Shown here in pieces: positions 24,708-34,610 of a stretch of DNA of 64,000 nucleotides. Made by a program: the position numbers and the translations under genes. Numbering within the stretch: the stretch's first letter is position 1; each line of letters starts with the position of its first letter. The stretch comes from Juglans regia. Taxonomy: Eukaryota; Streptophyta; Magnoliopsida; Fagales; Juglandaceae. The notes beneath the pieces were generated by a model that was not told the origin of the DNA, made no database searches, and saw only the letters and a program-made list of their open reading frames with translations. The stretch is from NCBI RefSeq assembly GCF_001411555.2, contig NC_049905.1, positions 14,012,586-14,076,585 of the forward strand. Direction: 5' to 3'.

Positions 24708-25579
24708 CTTATTTTTGCCACTTTGCCCACAATTGGTTTCCTACAAAGCTTGGGCAATGTGCGAAAAATAAGAGTTGCTCCGATTCACCCCAGGATGGGG
24801 CATATTTACCCTAAGGTCATGCAAGTACCATAGGATGCCCACGAGCAAAAAACTCCAACCTCTTATTTTTGCCACTTTGCCCTCAATTGGTTTCTAATTA
24901 AGAGTGGGCAACGTGGTAAAAATAAGAGGTGCTCAGATTCGCCTTGGGTTGGGGCATACTTACCCTCAGGTCTGGGTAGTACCATAGGATGCCCACGAGC
25001 GAAAAACTCCAACCTCTTATTTTTGCCACTTTGCCCTCAATTGGTTTCTAATTCAGATTGGGCAACATGGTAAAAATAAGAGGTGCTTAGATTCGTCCCC
25101 GGTTGGGGCATACTCAGCCTCAGGTCTGGGTAGTACCATAGGATGCCCATGAGCAAAAACTTCCAACCTCTTATTTTTGGCACTTTGCCCTCAATTGGTT
25201 TCCTACAGAGCATGGGGAATGTGGTGAAAGTAAGAGTTGCTCTGACTCACCTCGGGTTGGGGCATACTCACCTTAAGGTCATGGTAGTATCATAGGATGC
25301 CCACAAGCAAAAAACTACAACCTCTTATTTTTGCCACTTTGCCCTCAATTGTTTTCTGTCTAAGCGTGGATAATTTGGTAAAAATAAGAGTTGCTCCGAT
25401 TCGCCCCGGGTTGGGGCATACTTACCGTAAGGTCATGGTGGTACCATAGGATGCCCTCGAGCAAAAAACTCCAACCTTTTATTTTTGCAACTTTGCCCTC
25501 AATTGGTTTCCTACAATGCATGGACAACGTGGTAAAAATAAGAGCTGCTCCAATTCGCCCCAGGTTAGGGCACATTTAC
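24708..25579. repeat. Satellite array segment 4
   Basis: Between five and six monomers, resuming after element C with the CTTAT duplication. It ends at CACATTTACG, where the compound TRIM/Tekay/D insertion begins. No gene is seen. Confidence 0.93.
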
Positions 25580-25977
25580 GATAATGCCCCAATGAAAGAC
25601 CCAAATCACATGGCCTATACTCCAAAAGGACTAGTCAATGATATAATTGGAGCCCCATTAGAACCTCATAAAGAGCAAGAACTTCTCCTTCCCAAGTAAT
25701 GTGGGATTCGATACACCACCTACCCTTATCCATATCATATGGGGTATCACAATCTACCCCCCTTAAATTCCTGACGTCCTCGTCGGGCTTTTCCATTGAA
25801 GGTGGCACGGCTCAAGTCCCACATTTCTAGTTGGGATTGGCTCTGATACCATTTGTAACGCCCCAATGAAAGACCCAAACCACATGGCCTATACTCCAAA
25901 GGGACTAGTCAATGATACAATTGGATTCCGATTAGAACCTTATAAAGAGCAAGAACTTCTCCTTCCCAAGCAATGTG

Positions 25978-26784
25978 TGATGGAAACCAAGATGGGCCTA
26001 GTCTTAAAGACCATTTGCAACTTCCAGATGGGCCAAGAAGATCAAGGAGACAATGCAAGGATTGATGCAATCCACTTGGGATGAGTTTAGCAAGAGCCCA
26101 ACATTCAAGATGGGGCTTGAAGGATGAAGATCCAGTTTTGATTCATTTGATCAGCTACGGAAGAGGGCAACGACAAGACTTAAAGGCTTTGGGCTCTTGA
26201 AGGGTTTCAACTTATTTAATTCATTTAAAGAACTTATTTTATTAGTTTAGAATAATTGAGTTTATTATGAGAAGCACTTAAGGGGGCCTATGCAAGGGCA
26301 TGCTGGAAAATTTATTATTTTATTGAACTAGGGTTAGGGTTACTGTAGCCGAGTTACTGTAGCGCGGCACTGTAGCCGCGGCACTATTCATCCAGCGGCA
26401 CTTTTCGAAGATGGGGGTTTATTTTGGCTAGGGTTTCATTAGGTTTTGCTTTAAATACTCTATGTAGCCTCATTCTAATTAGTTTATGAAGTTTATGAAA
26501 TTTGATAAATTTATTCATTGTGAGTTGAGTTTTACTCCTCTTGTTCTTAACTGAACTTTTGAACATATCAAAGGTAAATCACAACCTTTGTGGCGTTCCT
26601 CCTTTGTAATCTAGGTTCATGAGACGGGTTCTTCAACAGGTCTAGATTTTAATATAATCTAGGTTCTTGGAACGAGTTCTCATCGGGTCTAGGTTCTCCA
26701 TCCATTGGCTTGATTTTGGCTTTCCTGGGGAGTTTTCAAATTGATTGTGGGTTTAAGGGATTCTATTCCCGCGGGTACATATCA
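25978..26784 (+). repeat. Element D 5' LTR (807 bp)
   Basis: Long subtype, TGATGGAAACC to GGTACATATCA. It includes a cluster of CTGTAGC motifs (about 26340-26392) and a TATA-like segment near 26450. Confidence 0.93.
26340..26460 (+). promoter_or_regulatory. Probable LTR promoter: CTGTAGC cluster and TATA-like box
   Basis: At least three copies of CTGTAGC within about 40 bp, then ~60 bp on a CTTTAAATACTC segment (about 26449-26460) that could serve as a TATA box. Both parts recur in the other LTRs of the family with variable motif number. A promoter role is inferred from position only. Confidence 0.4.
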
Positions 26785-26786
26785 TT

Positions 26787-26803
26787 TGATATTCATAGCA
26801 AGG
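26787..26803 (+). other. Element D primer-binding site (degenerate)
   Basis: TGATATTCATAGCAAGG, two substitutions from the family form TGGTATTCAGAGCAAGG, two bases after the LTR. Confidence 0.65.
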
Positions 26804-27109
26804 TTTCCAATCAGGTCTGATTCTATCTTTTAATTCTAGCATCCTTAAATTTAATTCTAGGGCTTCATTGTTCTAGGGTTGCCAAAAAAAAAAAAAAATA
26901 GAAACAAAAAGTAGGCTGCCGAAATTCTTAGGGTTTTGGGTTTGGCTGAAATTTGCATCACCTAGGGTTTCAAAATTCTAGGGTTTCCTGCATCTCTAAG
27001 TTTGTTGCTTGGAGTGCCGTTCCATTGATTCTCTTCTACTTCATTGTCGTGCTTGAATTCAATTGCTTGATTTTCACAATTGAATATTGCTATTTGTGAT
27101 TGAATTGGT

Positions 27110-27240
27110 GAAAAGAAAAGAAAAGAAAAGAAAGGAAAAGAAAAGAAAAGAAAAGAAAGGAAAAGAAAAGAAAATTCAAAAAAAAAAAGAAAAAAAGAAG
27201 AAGAATAAGAGGAAGAAGAAGAAGAAAAGAGAAGGTAGCA
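27110..27240 (+). repeat. GAAAA/GAAGAA purine tract in the element D leader
   Basis: GAAAAGAAAAG repeats, then an A-run, then AAGAAG repeats, in the untranslated leader. Confidence 0.85.
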
Positions 27241-27622
27241 TATTCAAAGTTGCTACATAGTTTCAACAAAGAGAAAGAAAGTATTTGTTGATTGAGCTTT
27301 TATCATCATAGGAGCTGATTACATCTTTCTAGTTGGTATCTTGTTTTATAATTACTCTTTCCCTCGTATAAATTCCTTGAGTCTCGTGTCCTTTTATTCA
27401 TTCCTTGTTTCTTTGATCTATATTACTGGTTGCAATAATACAAGGTTGTATTGTCTTGATTTAGTTCAACTAGTTCTTAAAGAACTTGAGTGGAAAAACT
27501 CTTGAGGTAAAAGGCAAGAGAGTGTGAGATTATTATCGAGTAAAAAGCCAATTCAGAGTTACACACGAGTGGAGTGTCATTATTTGAGTGTAAACACGTA
27601 AGGGAGTGTGTGAGGTTTTCCA

Positions 27623-27642
27623 CTAACATTCTTTTTGTGCAG
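27623..27642 (+). promoter_or_regulatory. Splice-acceptor-like site just before gag, element D
   Basis: CTAAC (27623-27627), a pyrimidine run and TGCAG ending at 27642, seven bases before the gag ATG. CTAAC fits the plant branch-point consensus. Equivalent sites precede gag in A, B, C, E, G and H. A leader intron is possible but unproven. Confidence 0.4.
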
Positions 27643-27648
27643 CACATT

Positions 27649-28401
27649 ATGATGTCTCATAGGAGTGACTCATCACCAAAGGAGATGGTAGATAACACAT
27701 CCTTTGTGTTGCAAGTCATGCAACAACAGTTTGAGAAGTTGAACTTAGTATTGGGTGAAGTGAGGGATAGGATGGATCATCAAGATGTGGTAATTAGAAA
27801 TCTTCATGGCAGGAGAGATAGGAGGCGTCCCGAGTTTAGTGTTGAAAATGGGTATGAGAATGAAGAGTATGGTGATTCTCTTGTTACCAGGCATGCACTC
27901 AATACAAAAATTAAGATGGATGATATAGAGCAGAAGAGTGAGAATATTTTTCATACTAGATGCCACATCAACAACAAGGTATGTAGTATGATCATTGATT
28001 TGAGGAGTTGTATTAATTTGGCTAGCACTACTTTAGTTGAGAAATTGAATTTACGTACCTTGAAACACCCTAGACCATACATGTTGCACTGGTTGAGTGA
28101 TTGTGGGGAGGTTAGGGTAAATAAGCAAGTGCTAGTTTCTTTTTCAATTGGGAAATACCAGGATATGGTGCTTTGTGATGTAGTGCCTATGCATGCTAGT
28201 CATATTTTGTTGGGGAAGCCATGGCAGTATGATAGGAAGGTGATCCATGATGGGTTAAGGAACATGTACAATTTTGAAAAAGATGGAAAAACAATCAAAC
28301 TTGCTCCTTTAACTCCAACACAGGTCCATGGGGATCAATTGAAGCTGAAATGTGAGGTTGCTCAAAACAGAAAGAGTGAAAATGAGAGTGATAAAAAATA
28401 A
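27649..28401 (+). pseudogene. Element D Gag N-terminus fused to altered protease
   Basis: The open frame extends upstream to 27574, but the family start M-M-S-H-R is at 27649. Residues ~1-80 are Gag N-terminus with a likely helix (FVLQVMQQQFEKLNLVLG) and a basic patch (GRRDRRRPE). Residues ~85-250 match the protease region (FHTRCHINNKVCSMIID, HILLGKPWQYDRKV, TIKLAPLTPTQVHGDQLK). The catalytic triplet reads D-L-R, so activity is unlikely. Relatives such as E have ~300 more Gag residues, including capsid and zinc knuckle, between these parts. Stop in the A-rich spacer at 28401. Confidence 0.82.
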
Positions 28402-28835
28402 AGAATAAAAGTGAGAGTGATCAAAAAAGAAAAAGTGAAAAGGAGATTGAGCAAACAAGCAAGAGTGAAAGTGAGAATGAGGTGAAAAGCAAGAGTGAAG
28501 GTGAGAGTGAAAGTGAAAGTGAGATTGAGCTGAAAAGCAAGAGTGAAGATGAGATTGAGAAGAAAAGAAATAGTGAGACCGAAATGGAGAAAGAGAGAAA
28601 AATGAGAGAGAAAAAAGAAGAGGGTGAGACTAAGACCTCAAGCAAAAGAGAGAATGAGTTGAAAAATAATTGTGAGGTCGAGAGTACAAAAAAAGATGAA
28701 GAAAAAGAGAGTGATAGAAAAAAAGAGAGTGAAAAGAAAAAAGAGTGTGAAAGGGAAAAAGAGAGTGAAAAAGAAAAAGAGAGTGGAAAGAAAAGAGAGT
28801 GTGAAGAAAGTGAGAGAAAAACAAAGAGAAAAGTG
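28365..28835 (+). repeat. Lys/Glu/Ser-coding low-complexity spacer, element D
   Basis: Degenerate GAGAGTGAAAAAG/AAGAGTGAAGGTGAG units encode an almost purely K/E/S stretch. It connects the protease remnant to VSFYAKASL, and a frame break lies within it. It probably grew by slippage. Confidence 0.85.
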
Positions 28836-29048
28836 AGTTTTTATGCTAAGGCGAGTCTTAATTCTAACAAACTTGACGTATGTTTGCCTAGTATTGTTGT
28901 CTCTTTGTTGCAGGGATATGAGATCGTGTTTCCAAGTGTTGTATTTAGTGGATTGCCACCTATTAGGGAGATAGAGCACTATATTGATTTTGTGCCAAGT
29001 GTGACAATTCCTAACCGACCTTTCTTGGAAAAAAACATGAGTCATTGA
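28482..29048 (+). pseudogene. Element D spacer ORF leading to the pre-RT segment
   Basis: 188 codons. About 110 residues are Lys/Glu/Ser-rich and probably charged helix. The last ~60 match the segment just ahead of reverse transcriptase in CRM-type elements (LPSIVVSLLQGYEIVFPS, GLPPIREIEHYIDFVPS). The frame is lost at an A-run near 29030. The next frame continues the same protein line in RNase H, so reverse transcriptase is deleted. Confidence 0.75.
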
Positions 29049-29437
29049 CACAGTTAAAGGGACAAGGTAAGTTGTTGACTAGAATGCATGCTAAGTGGGA
29101 GGATTGTATTGAGACTTTTCCTCATGTATTCAAATACACACAAGGTATGAAAAATTTTGTGGTTGATTCTTTAGCAAGAAGGTATGTCCTTATCTTCATT
29201 TTAGATGCAAAATTGTTGAGACTTGAATATGATAAGGAATTGCATGCTAATGATGATGAATTTGCTAGTGTGTATGGGACATGTGAGAAAGCATCTTTTG
29301 GTAAGTTCTATAAACTAGATTGGTACTTGTTTAGAAAGAATAGATTTTGTGTGCCTACTAGTTTTATGCGTAAGTTGCTTGTGTGTGATGGACATGCTGG
29401 TTTGTTAGGTAACCTTGGTGTAACGAAAACTTTTGTT

Positions 29438-29890
29438 GTGTTGCATGACTGTTTGTGTGAATATCATTTGCCATTCAAAGACGTGTTGCAAGAACTTTTG
29501 TGGAAGTATCATTTGTCATTCATTGATGTATTGCATGAACATTCGTGGGAGTATCATTTGCCATACATTGACGTGTTGCATGAACGTTTGCGGGAGTATC
29601 ATTTGCGTTTCATTATGTTTGCATATAATTCGAGTGGTCATTCTGGTGAAAATAAGATTTCAGACATGTTGCATGAACGTTTATGGGAGTATCATTTGCC
29701 ATTCATTGACTTGTTGCATGAACGTTTATGGGAGTATCATTTGCCATTCATTGACTTGTTGCATGAACGTTTGCGGGAGTATCATTTGCCATTCATTGAG
29801 TTTGCATATTGGAGTGGTCATTTTGGTTCGAGGAAGACTTTAGATGTGCTTCATGAACATTTGTGGGAGTATTGTTTGCCATTCATTGAG
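29438..29890 (+). repeat. 45-bp in-frame minisatellite, element D
   Basis: Eight units. Six are close to 45 bp and two carry a 45-51 bp EFAY(N)WSGHFG/FAYNSSGHSG extension. The longer unit joins text from the integrase N-terminus ([15 protein letters not shown]) to text from near its catalytic end ([13 protein letters not shown]), which shows how the array arose. Confidence 0.92.
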
Positions 29891-30157
29891 TTTACATATA
29901 ATTGGAGTGTTCATGCTACTACTAAATTTTCACTAATTGAAATTGTTTGTATACTTAATCCATTTCCTCCTTCAGATTTAAAGTCTTTACTAGTTGATGA
30001 TAGGAGTAACTTGGATGGACTATTCCAAATTCTTGAACAAATTAATGAAAATGCATATGTAATGGATCTTCCAGGTAAGTATCATGTTTCTACTATTTTC
30101 AATGTTACTAACCATTTTCCCTTTGATCCAGATGGAGATTCGAGGTCGAATCCTTTT

Positions 30158-30171
30158 GAGGAGAGGGAGAA
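30158..30171 (+). other. Element D polypurine tract
   Basis: GAGGAGAGGGAGAA directly before the 3' LTR, within the last ORF. Confidence 0.8.
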
Positions 30172-30978
30172 TGATGGGAACCGAGATGGGCCTAGTCTTA
30201 AAGATAATTTGCAACTTCCAGATGGGCCAAGAAAATCAAGGAGACAATGCAAGGATTGATGCAATCCACTTGAGACGAGTTTAGCAAGAGCCCAACATTC
30301 AAGATGGGGCTTGAAGGATAAAGATCCAGTTTTAATTCATTTGATCAGCTACGGAAGAGGGCAACGACAAGACTTAAATGCTTTGGGCTCTTGAAGGGTT
30401 TCAACTTATTTAATTCATTTAAAGAACTTATTTTATTAGTTTAGAATAATTGAGTTTATTATGAGAAGCACTTAAGGGGGCCTATGCAAGGGCATGTTGG
30501 GAAAGTTATTATTTTATTGAACTAGGGTTAGGGTTACTATAGCCGAGTTACTGTAGCGCGGCACTGTAGCCATGGCACTGTTCATCCAGCGGCACTTTTC
30601 GAAGATGGGGGTTTATTTTGGCTAGGATTTCATTAGGTTTTGCTTTAAATACTCTTTGTAGCCTCATTCTAATCAGTTTATGAAGTTTATGAAATTTGAT
30701 GAATTTATTCATTGTCAGTTGAGTTTTACTCCTCCTGTTCTTAATTGAACTTTTGAACTTATCAAAGGTAAATCACAACCTTTGTGGCGTTCCTCCTTTG
30801 TAATCTGGGTTCATGAGACGGGTTCTTCAATGGGTCTAGATTTTAATATAATATAGTTTCTTGAAACGAGTTCTCATCAAGTCTAGGTTCTCCATCCATT
30901 GGCTTGATTTTGGCTTTCCTGGGGAGTTTTCAAATTGATTGTGGGTTCAAGGGAATTCATTCCCGCGGGTTCATATCA
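30172..30978 (+). repeat. Element D 3' LTR (807 bp)
   Basis: TGATGGGAACC to GGTTCATATCA, same length as the 5' LTR. The pol frame runs 88 bp into it. Confidence 0.93.
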
Positions 30979-31031
30979 ATGTGGGATCCCATATACCACC
31001 TACCCTTATCCATATCATATGGGGTATCACA

Positions 31032-31489
31032 ATAATCAGTCAGATCAGTCAGTTATTTCAGTTAAACCAGTCATACATAGGATAAGCATCAGTATGAGCA
31101 GTCATGAATTCTAAAGTCTCAGCATGAAAATTTTATGAAAACCTTACGTTTGCTATGTTCACGTTGTGATGGATTTCTTACTGAGTCTTCGACTCATTTT
31201 AGTTTGTTTTTATGTTTTCAACCACCGAGGTAAGAATGATGAATACGAGCAGGCAGGTCAGGAGTAGAAGGAGCAGTTATTTTTCTTAGTTTAGACTTTC
31301 TAAAATAAAACATGTTTTTATGAAATGAATTTATTTAGTTTATTCATTTAATGTTTTTGGGAGACATTTTATTAGACATTTTCTACAAAATAGAATTCTA
31401 ATTTCATTTATGAAATTTGGGATCTCTTGCCGGATTTAATTTTATGAAAAATAAGTGACACTCCTAGCCTACGGGAATGGGTTGTTACA
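31032..31489 (+). mobile_element. 3' fragment of a Tekay-type LTR
   Basis: Related to the last ~450 bp of the LTRs at 34611 and 42034 (shared CATACATAG.ATAAGCATCAG, TTACTGAGTC.TCGACTCATT, CTAGCCTACGGGAA). It ends TTGTTACA at 31489, followed by CTTAC. On the far side of the compound insertion the satellite ends TTTAC (25575-25579) at the same monomer position, so (T/C)TTAC is probably its target duplication. The first ~2 kb of this LTR are missing. Confidence 0.75.
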
Positions 31490-31624
31490 CTTACCCTAAG
31501 GTCTTGGTAGTACCATAGGTTGTCCACGGGCAAAAAACTACACCCTCTTATTTTTGCCACTTTACTCTCAATTGGTTTCTAACTAAGCGTGGGCAATGTA
31601 GTAAACATAAGAGTTGCTTCGACT
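31490..31624. repeat. Last satellite fragment
   Basis: Less than one monomer (CTTACCCTAAGG through GAGTTGCTTCGAC). This is the right edge of the satellite array in the window. Confidence 0.9.
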
Positions 31625-33293
31625 TCGTACTAGATCAAATATCAGTCGTACGGGGTGTTTTCATCAATACCAACTGGCTTGCCAGGTTTCGGCCAGTATC
31701 TTAATTTCTCCCGGTACGTTAAATAGGCATTGAGCTCATTTTCCCCTTTCTAGATTGTGACTTCGAGCCTCCCTAATAAAAAAGACTGCATTATCCAACA
31801 AGACAATACAATCGAGTAAAACCAGAACAACCAGAGGCACAGAGCTTACGCTTCCGATTCAATCCAAACAATGAAAATCGAATGTGTATGATAATACCCA
31901 GAGGAGAAAAAGGAAGCAAACCCTGAAGGAAATGATCTTTCATTCTCCCCAATAAAAAAGTAAAACAAATGAAAATGAAAATTCAAGAAACCACCAAATT
32001 TACTTGTTCTGAACATAAAAGAGTACCAAGAATGAACATCACCTCTATGACCATGGCGTCCACAAGAAAGAGAAAGAAAATGTTGTTTAAGAGACACCAA
32101 TATTGAAGCATTAGGAGACTACCATATCCTTCGTGATTCATGAAGTAGGACACCATTTTATGAGCTTGGGTCCCACCCTTCGAGTCCCTTCTAGGCCTTC
32201 CTTCCCCCTTCCACAAAAACCCTTTTTTTTTTTTATAAGTAATTTTCTACAAAAACCCATTTCCTTATTGTCTTATATTTTGATTAATATTTTGAATGTT
32301 GATCTTTATTGTCTTATTGACGAAAATGAATGATTTCATTTTAATAATTGAATTGAGAACTTTGAAATATTATTTAGTTTTACAAATATGTGTTGTTAAA
32401 ACTTAAGACTTGTATTGAAAAGTATTATTGAGTTTGTGATTTATTTTGTTGTTATAATATAGTTTTTGTGTGTATATATATATATAATTTATCCATGTAT
32501 AGACTATTCCGAAATGGTACACGAAACAGTATTAGTACCGAGATATTTTGTTCCAGTGTCTTGACCGAAACAGTGATCGAAACGGTATTCAAAACTTTGA
32601 TTTCTACAACTAACAAGTAGAATCTCTATTGAATTATAAAATTTAAAAAAATTATAAATAATTAATATCTAACTAGTTTATATTTATCCATAATAACAAT
32701 ATATTATTTGCCTACATATATTATTAATACATAGAGATAATAGATAATATGTATCTATTTCATATGTGGTTCCCACATACTATTATATGAAATTATTAAA
32801 TCTTATCAACTAATTATTGTACAAATTATAAGTATAACTATGAAGTGTATTCAATATATAGACATAGGTAATTAGGTTACATATTGTATATTTAATTATA
32901 AAAGTGTAATGCTTGTATTATTAGCTAATACATATATATGTATATATATACATAGGTGTATGTATATATTTATCATTATAGGAATGAGCTTTAATTGAGT
33001 CAAGCTAACGAGTCAACTCGAGCATTAAAGAGCGAGCTTTAACAAGCTTTCGCCGAGTCAAGTCAAGTTTTGTCGGGTTTGTTTCATTTACTAATCGAGT
33101 GGATATCTGCTTTCATGGGTGAGTTTTTTTTTTCACGAGTCAAGTTTGATTCGAGTTTAACCGGACGAGTACCGAGCCGGCTATCAAACAGACTGGTTCA
33201 TTTACAATCCTATGCTTAATCACTATTTATATGTAAATAGGAAAGTTTTTAGCGAACTTTATATGTATTAGAATGCTTGTCGACAGTGGTACT
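31625..33293. other. Non-satellite DNA, no gene recognised
   Basis: No recognised coding domain. 32340-33000 is very AT-rich with a (TA)n microsatellite near 32470-32488 and another near 32930-32955. 32985-33190 is rich in GAGTCAAG/CGAGT-type motifs seen in old dispersed plant repeats. Minus-strand frames of 77-84 codons near 31846-32216 have no recognisable similarity. Before element E inserted, this was continuous with 47942-48472. Confidence 0.6.
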
Positions 33294-34132
33294 TGATATG
33301 AACCCATGGGAATGAATTCCCTTGAACCCACAATATATTTGAAAACTCTTCAAGAAAGCCAAAATCAAGTCAAGGATGGAGAATCTAGACCCGATGAGAA
33401 CTCGTTTCAAGAACCTAGATTATATTAAAATCTAGACTCGTTAAAGAACCTATCTCAAGAACCCAGATTATAAAGGAGGAACGCCACAAAGGATGTGATT
33501 TACCTTTGATAAGTTCAAGAGTTCAATCAAGAACAAGAGGAGAAAACTCAACTCACAAATAAAATTCAATATTGTCTAACCCCTCAAATGAGGCTACAAA
33601 GAGTTTTTAAACACAAACCTAATCAAAACCATTGCCAAAATAAAGCCCCTTTTACCCAAAATTACCCTTGATGAACAGTACCAGCTACAGTACGCACGAC
33701 TACAGTAACCTCTACAATAAATTGATAAAACCCTAGTTCCTAAAAAGTAACTTTCCAAATAAGCCATTGGCCAAAATACAAGGCCTTTCCAAAAACATAG
33801 TTCATAAGAAATAAGACATGTGAGCCAAGCATCTTCAAGCCCACTTATTCTAAACTAATAAAATAAATCATTTAACCAAATTGGAAGCCTCCAACAACAA
33901 CAATAGGCCGTATCTCTAAGTCATGTCTTCCACAACTTGAATCAAGTAGATCAAAACTGGTTCTTCTTCTTTCAGACCCATCTTGAGTGTTGGGCTCTTG
34001 CTGGCTTCATCCCAAGTGGATTGCACCAATCCTTGCATTGCTTCCTTGATCTTCTTGGCCCTTGATCTTGTAATTGGCCCATCTGGAACTTGCAAAGGAT
34101 ATTTAAGAGTAGGCCCACCTTGATTCCTATCA
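33294..34132 (-). repeat. Element E 3' LTR (839 bp)
   Basis: On the plus strand it runs TGATATGAACCCATGGG to GATTCCTATCA. About eight differences from the partner LTR (47103) in the first ~215 bp. It codes for the last ~70 residues of the pol frame. Confidence 0.92.
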
Positions 34133-34533
34133 TTCCCCCTCTCCTCAAAAGGATTCGACCTCGAATCTTCACAAACATCAAAAGGAGAAAGATCAAAAAC
34201 ATTGAAAGTCACAGAAACTTTATACTCACCTGGAAGATCCACTTTATATGCATTGTCATTAATTTTCTCAAGAATTTGGAAAGGTCCATCTCCTCGAGGA
34301 TGCAACTTAGTCCTTCTATGGGTTGAGAATCTTTCTTTGCGCATGTGAATCCAAACACAATCTCCTGGTTCAAAGATGACCCGCCTTTGTCCTTTATTGG
34401 CTTGGGAAGCAACCCTTTCATTCTTTTGGGCAATTTGAAGCCGTACCCTCTCATGAAGTGACTTCACCAACTCCGGCTTCTTTTGTCCATCCAAACTACT
34501 CCTGCCATCAACAGGTAAAGGCATCAAATCCAA
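33916..34533 (-). pseudogene. Element E integrase C-terminal fragment running into the LTR
   Basis: 205 codons on the minus strand. It starts near LTPLDLMPLPVDGRSSLDG and covers the post-catalytic integrase region (HERVRLQIAQKNERVAS, FEPGDCVWIHMRKERF, HPRGDGPFQILEKINDNAYK, TFNVFDLSPFDV). About 70 residues (PDGPITRSRAKKIKEAMQ and on) lie inside the LTR. Ending pol inside the 3' LTR with a basic tail is a known trait of centromeric CRM chromoviruses, where this part (CR motif) replaces a classical chromodomain. The catalytic core upstream is deleted. Confidence 0.8.
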
Positions 34534-34610
34534 AGGAGTAAGTGGATTGAAGTTAAAGGAGCAAGCTTAATTGTGAGCAACCTCACTACTTCTTTTGCTC
34601 AATCTCTTTT

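Larger units (their letters stand above)
29045..30259 (+). pseudogene. Element D 404-codon ORF: RNase H end, repeat domain, integrase C-terminus
   Basis: Residues ~1-45 match the end of RNase H (LLTRMHAKWEDCIETFPHVF, VVDSLARRY). About 50-130 match the linker and integrase N-terminus (HANDDEFASVYGTCEKASFGKFY, FCVPTSFMRKLLV). About 131-285 are eight 15-residue repeats. About 286-375 match the integrase C-terminus (TTKFSLIEIV, NENAYVMDLPGKYHVSTIFN). The last ~29 residues are encoded inside the 3' LTR. The catalytic D,D,E are all missing and no RT is present. It is uninterrupted, unlike most copies, but the start codon is arbitrary because a frameshift precedes it. Confidence 0.82.
25978..30978 (+). 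mobile_element. Element D: complete non-autonomous CRM-like retrotransposon
   Basis: 5001 bp with a perfect 5-bp duplication ATGTG (25973-25977 and 30979-30983), inserted in the TRIM. Both LTRs are 807 bp. I count about 14 differences in the first ~400 bp, so they differ by a few percent. It is the best preserved copy of the family: three long plus-strand frames of 275, 188 and 404 codons separated by two frame breaks. It lacks Gag core, zinc knuckle, reverse transcriptase and integrase core. Confidence 0.94.
25580..31031 (-). mobile_element. TRIM element, split by element D
   Basis: Two ~170-bp direct repeats, 25586-25751 and 25854-25977 plus 30984-31031, enclose a ~102-bp internal stretch. 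The repeat starts TGTAACGCCCC and ends GGGGTATCACA on the plus strand. Next to the second repeat lies GGCTCTGATACCA, the complement of the initiator-Met PBS. Next to the first is TCTACCCCCCTTAA, the complement of a polypurine tract. The element therefore reads on the minus strand, with about 440 bp of its own and no coding capacity. ATAAT at 25581-25585 and 31032-31036 may be its target duplication, in which case the first repeat has lost its terminal bases. Element D entered the second repeat at ATGTG. Confidence 0.8.

Noticed and set aside
27598..27642. A 45-bp GTAAGG...TGCAG intron before gag of element D
   Set aside because: It is shorter than the usual minimum for plant introns. Only the acceptor side is kept as a finding.
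29433..29843. Cys-rich repeat ORF ([15 protein letters not shown] type) in a second frame of the minisatellites
   Set aside because: A 45-bp period leaves alternative frames open too. The integrase-related frame explains the array and joins known domains at both ends.
29438..29890. Regular repeat array resembling CRISPR
   Set aside because: Units are contiguous with no unique spacers, lie within a plant retrotransposon frame and encode protein repeats.
31625..33293. MITE or Helitron in the left flank of element E (GTTTCGGCC/CCGAAACGG-type motifs, CGAGT-rich part)
   Set aside because: No paired termini or target duplication could be fixed by eye, so it is left as unassigned.
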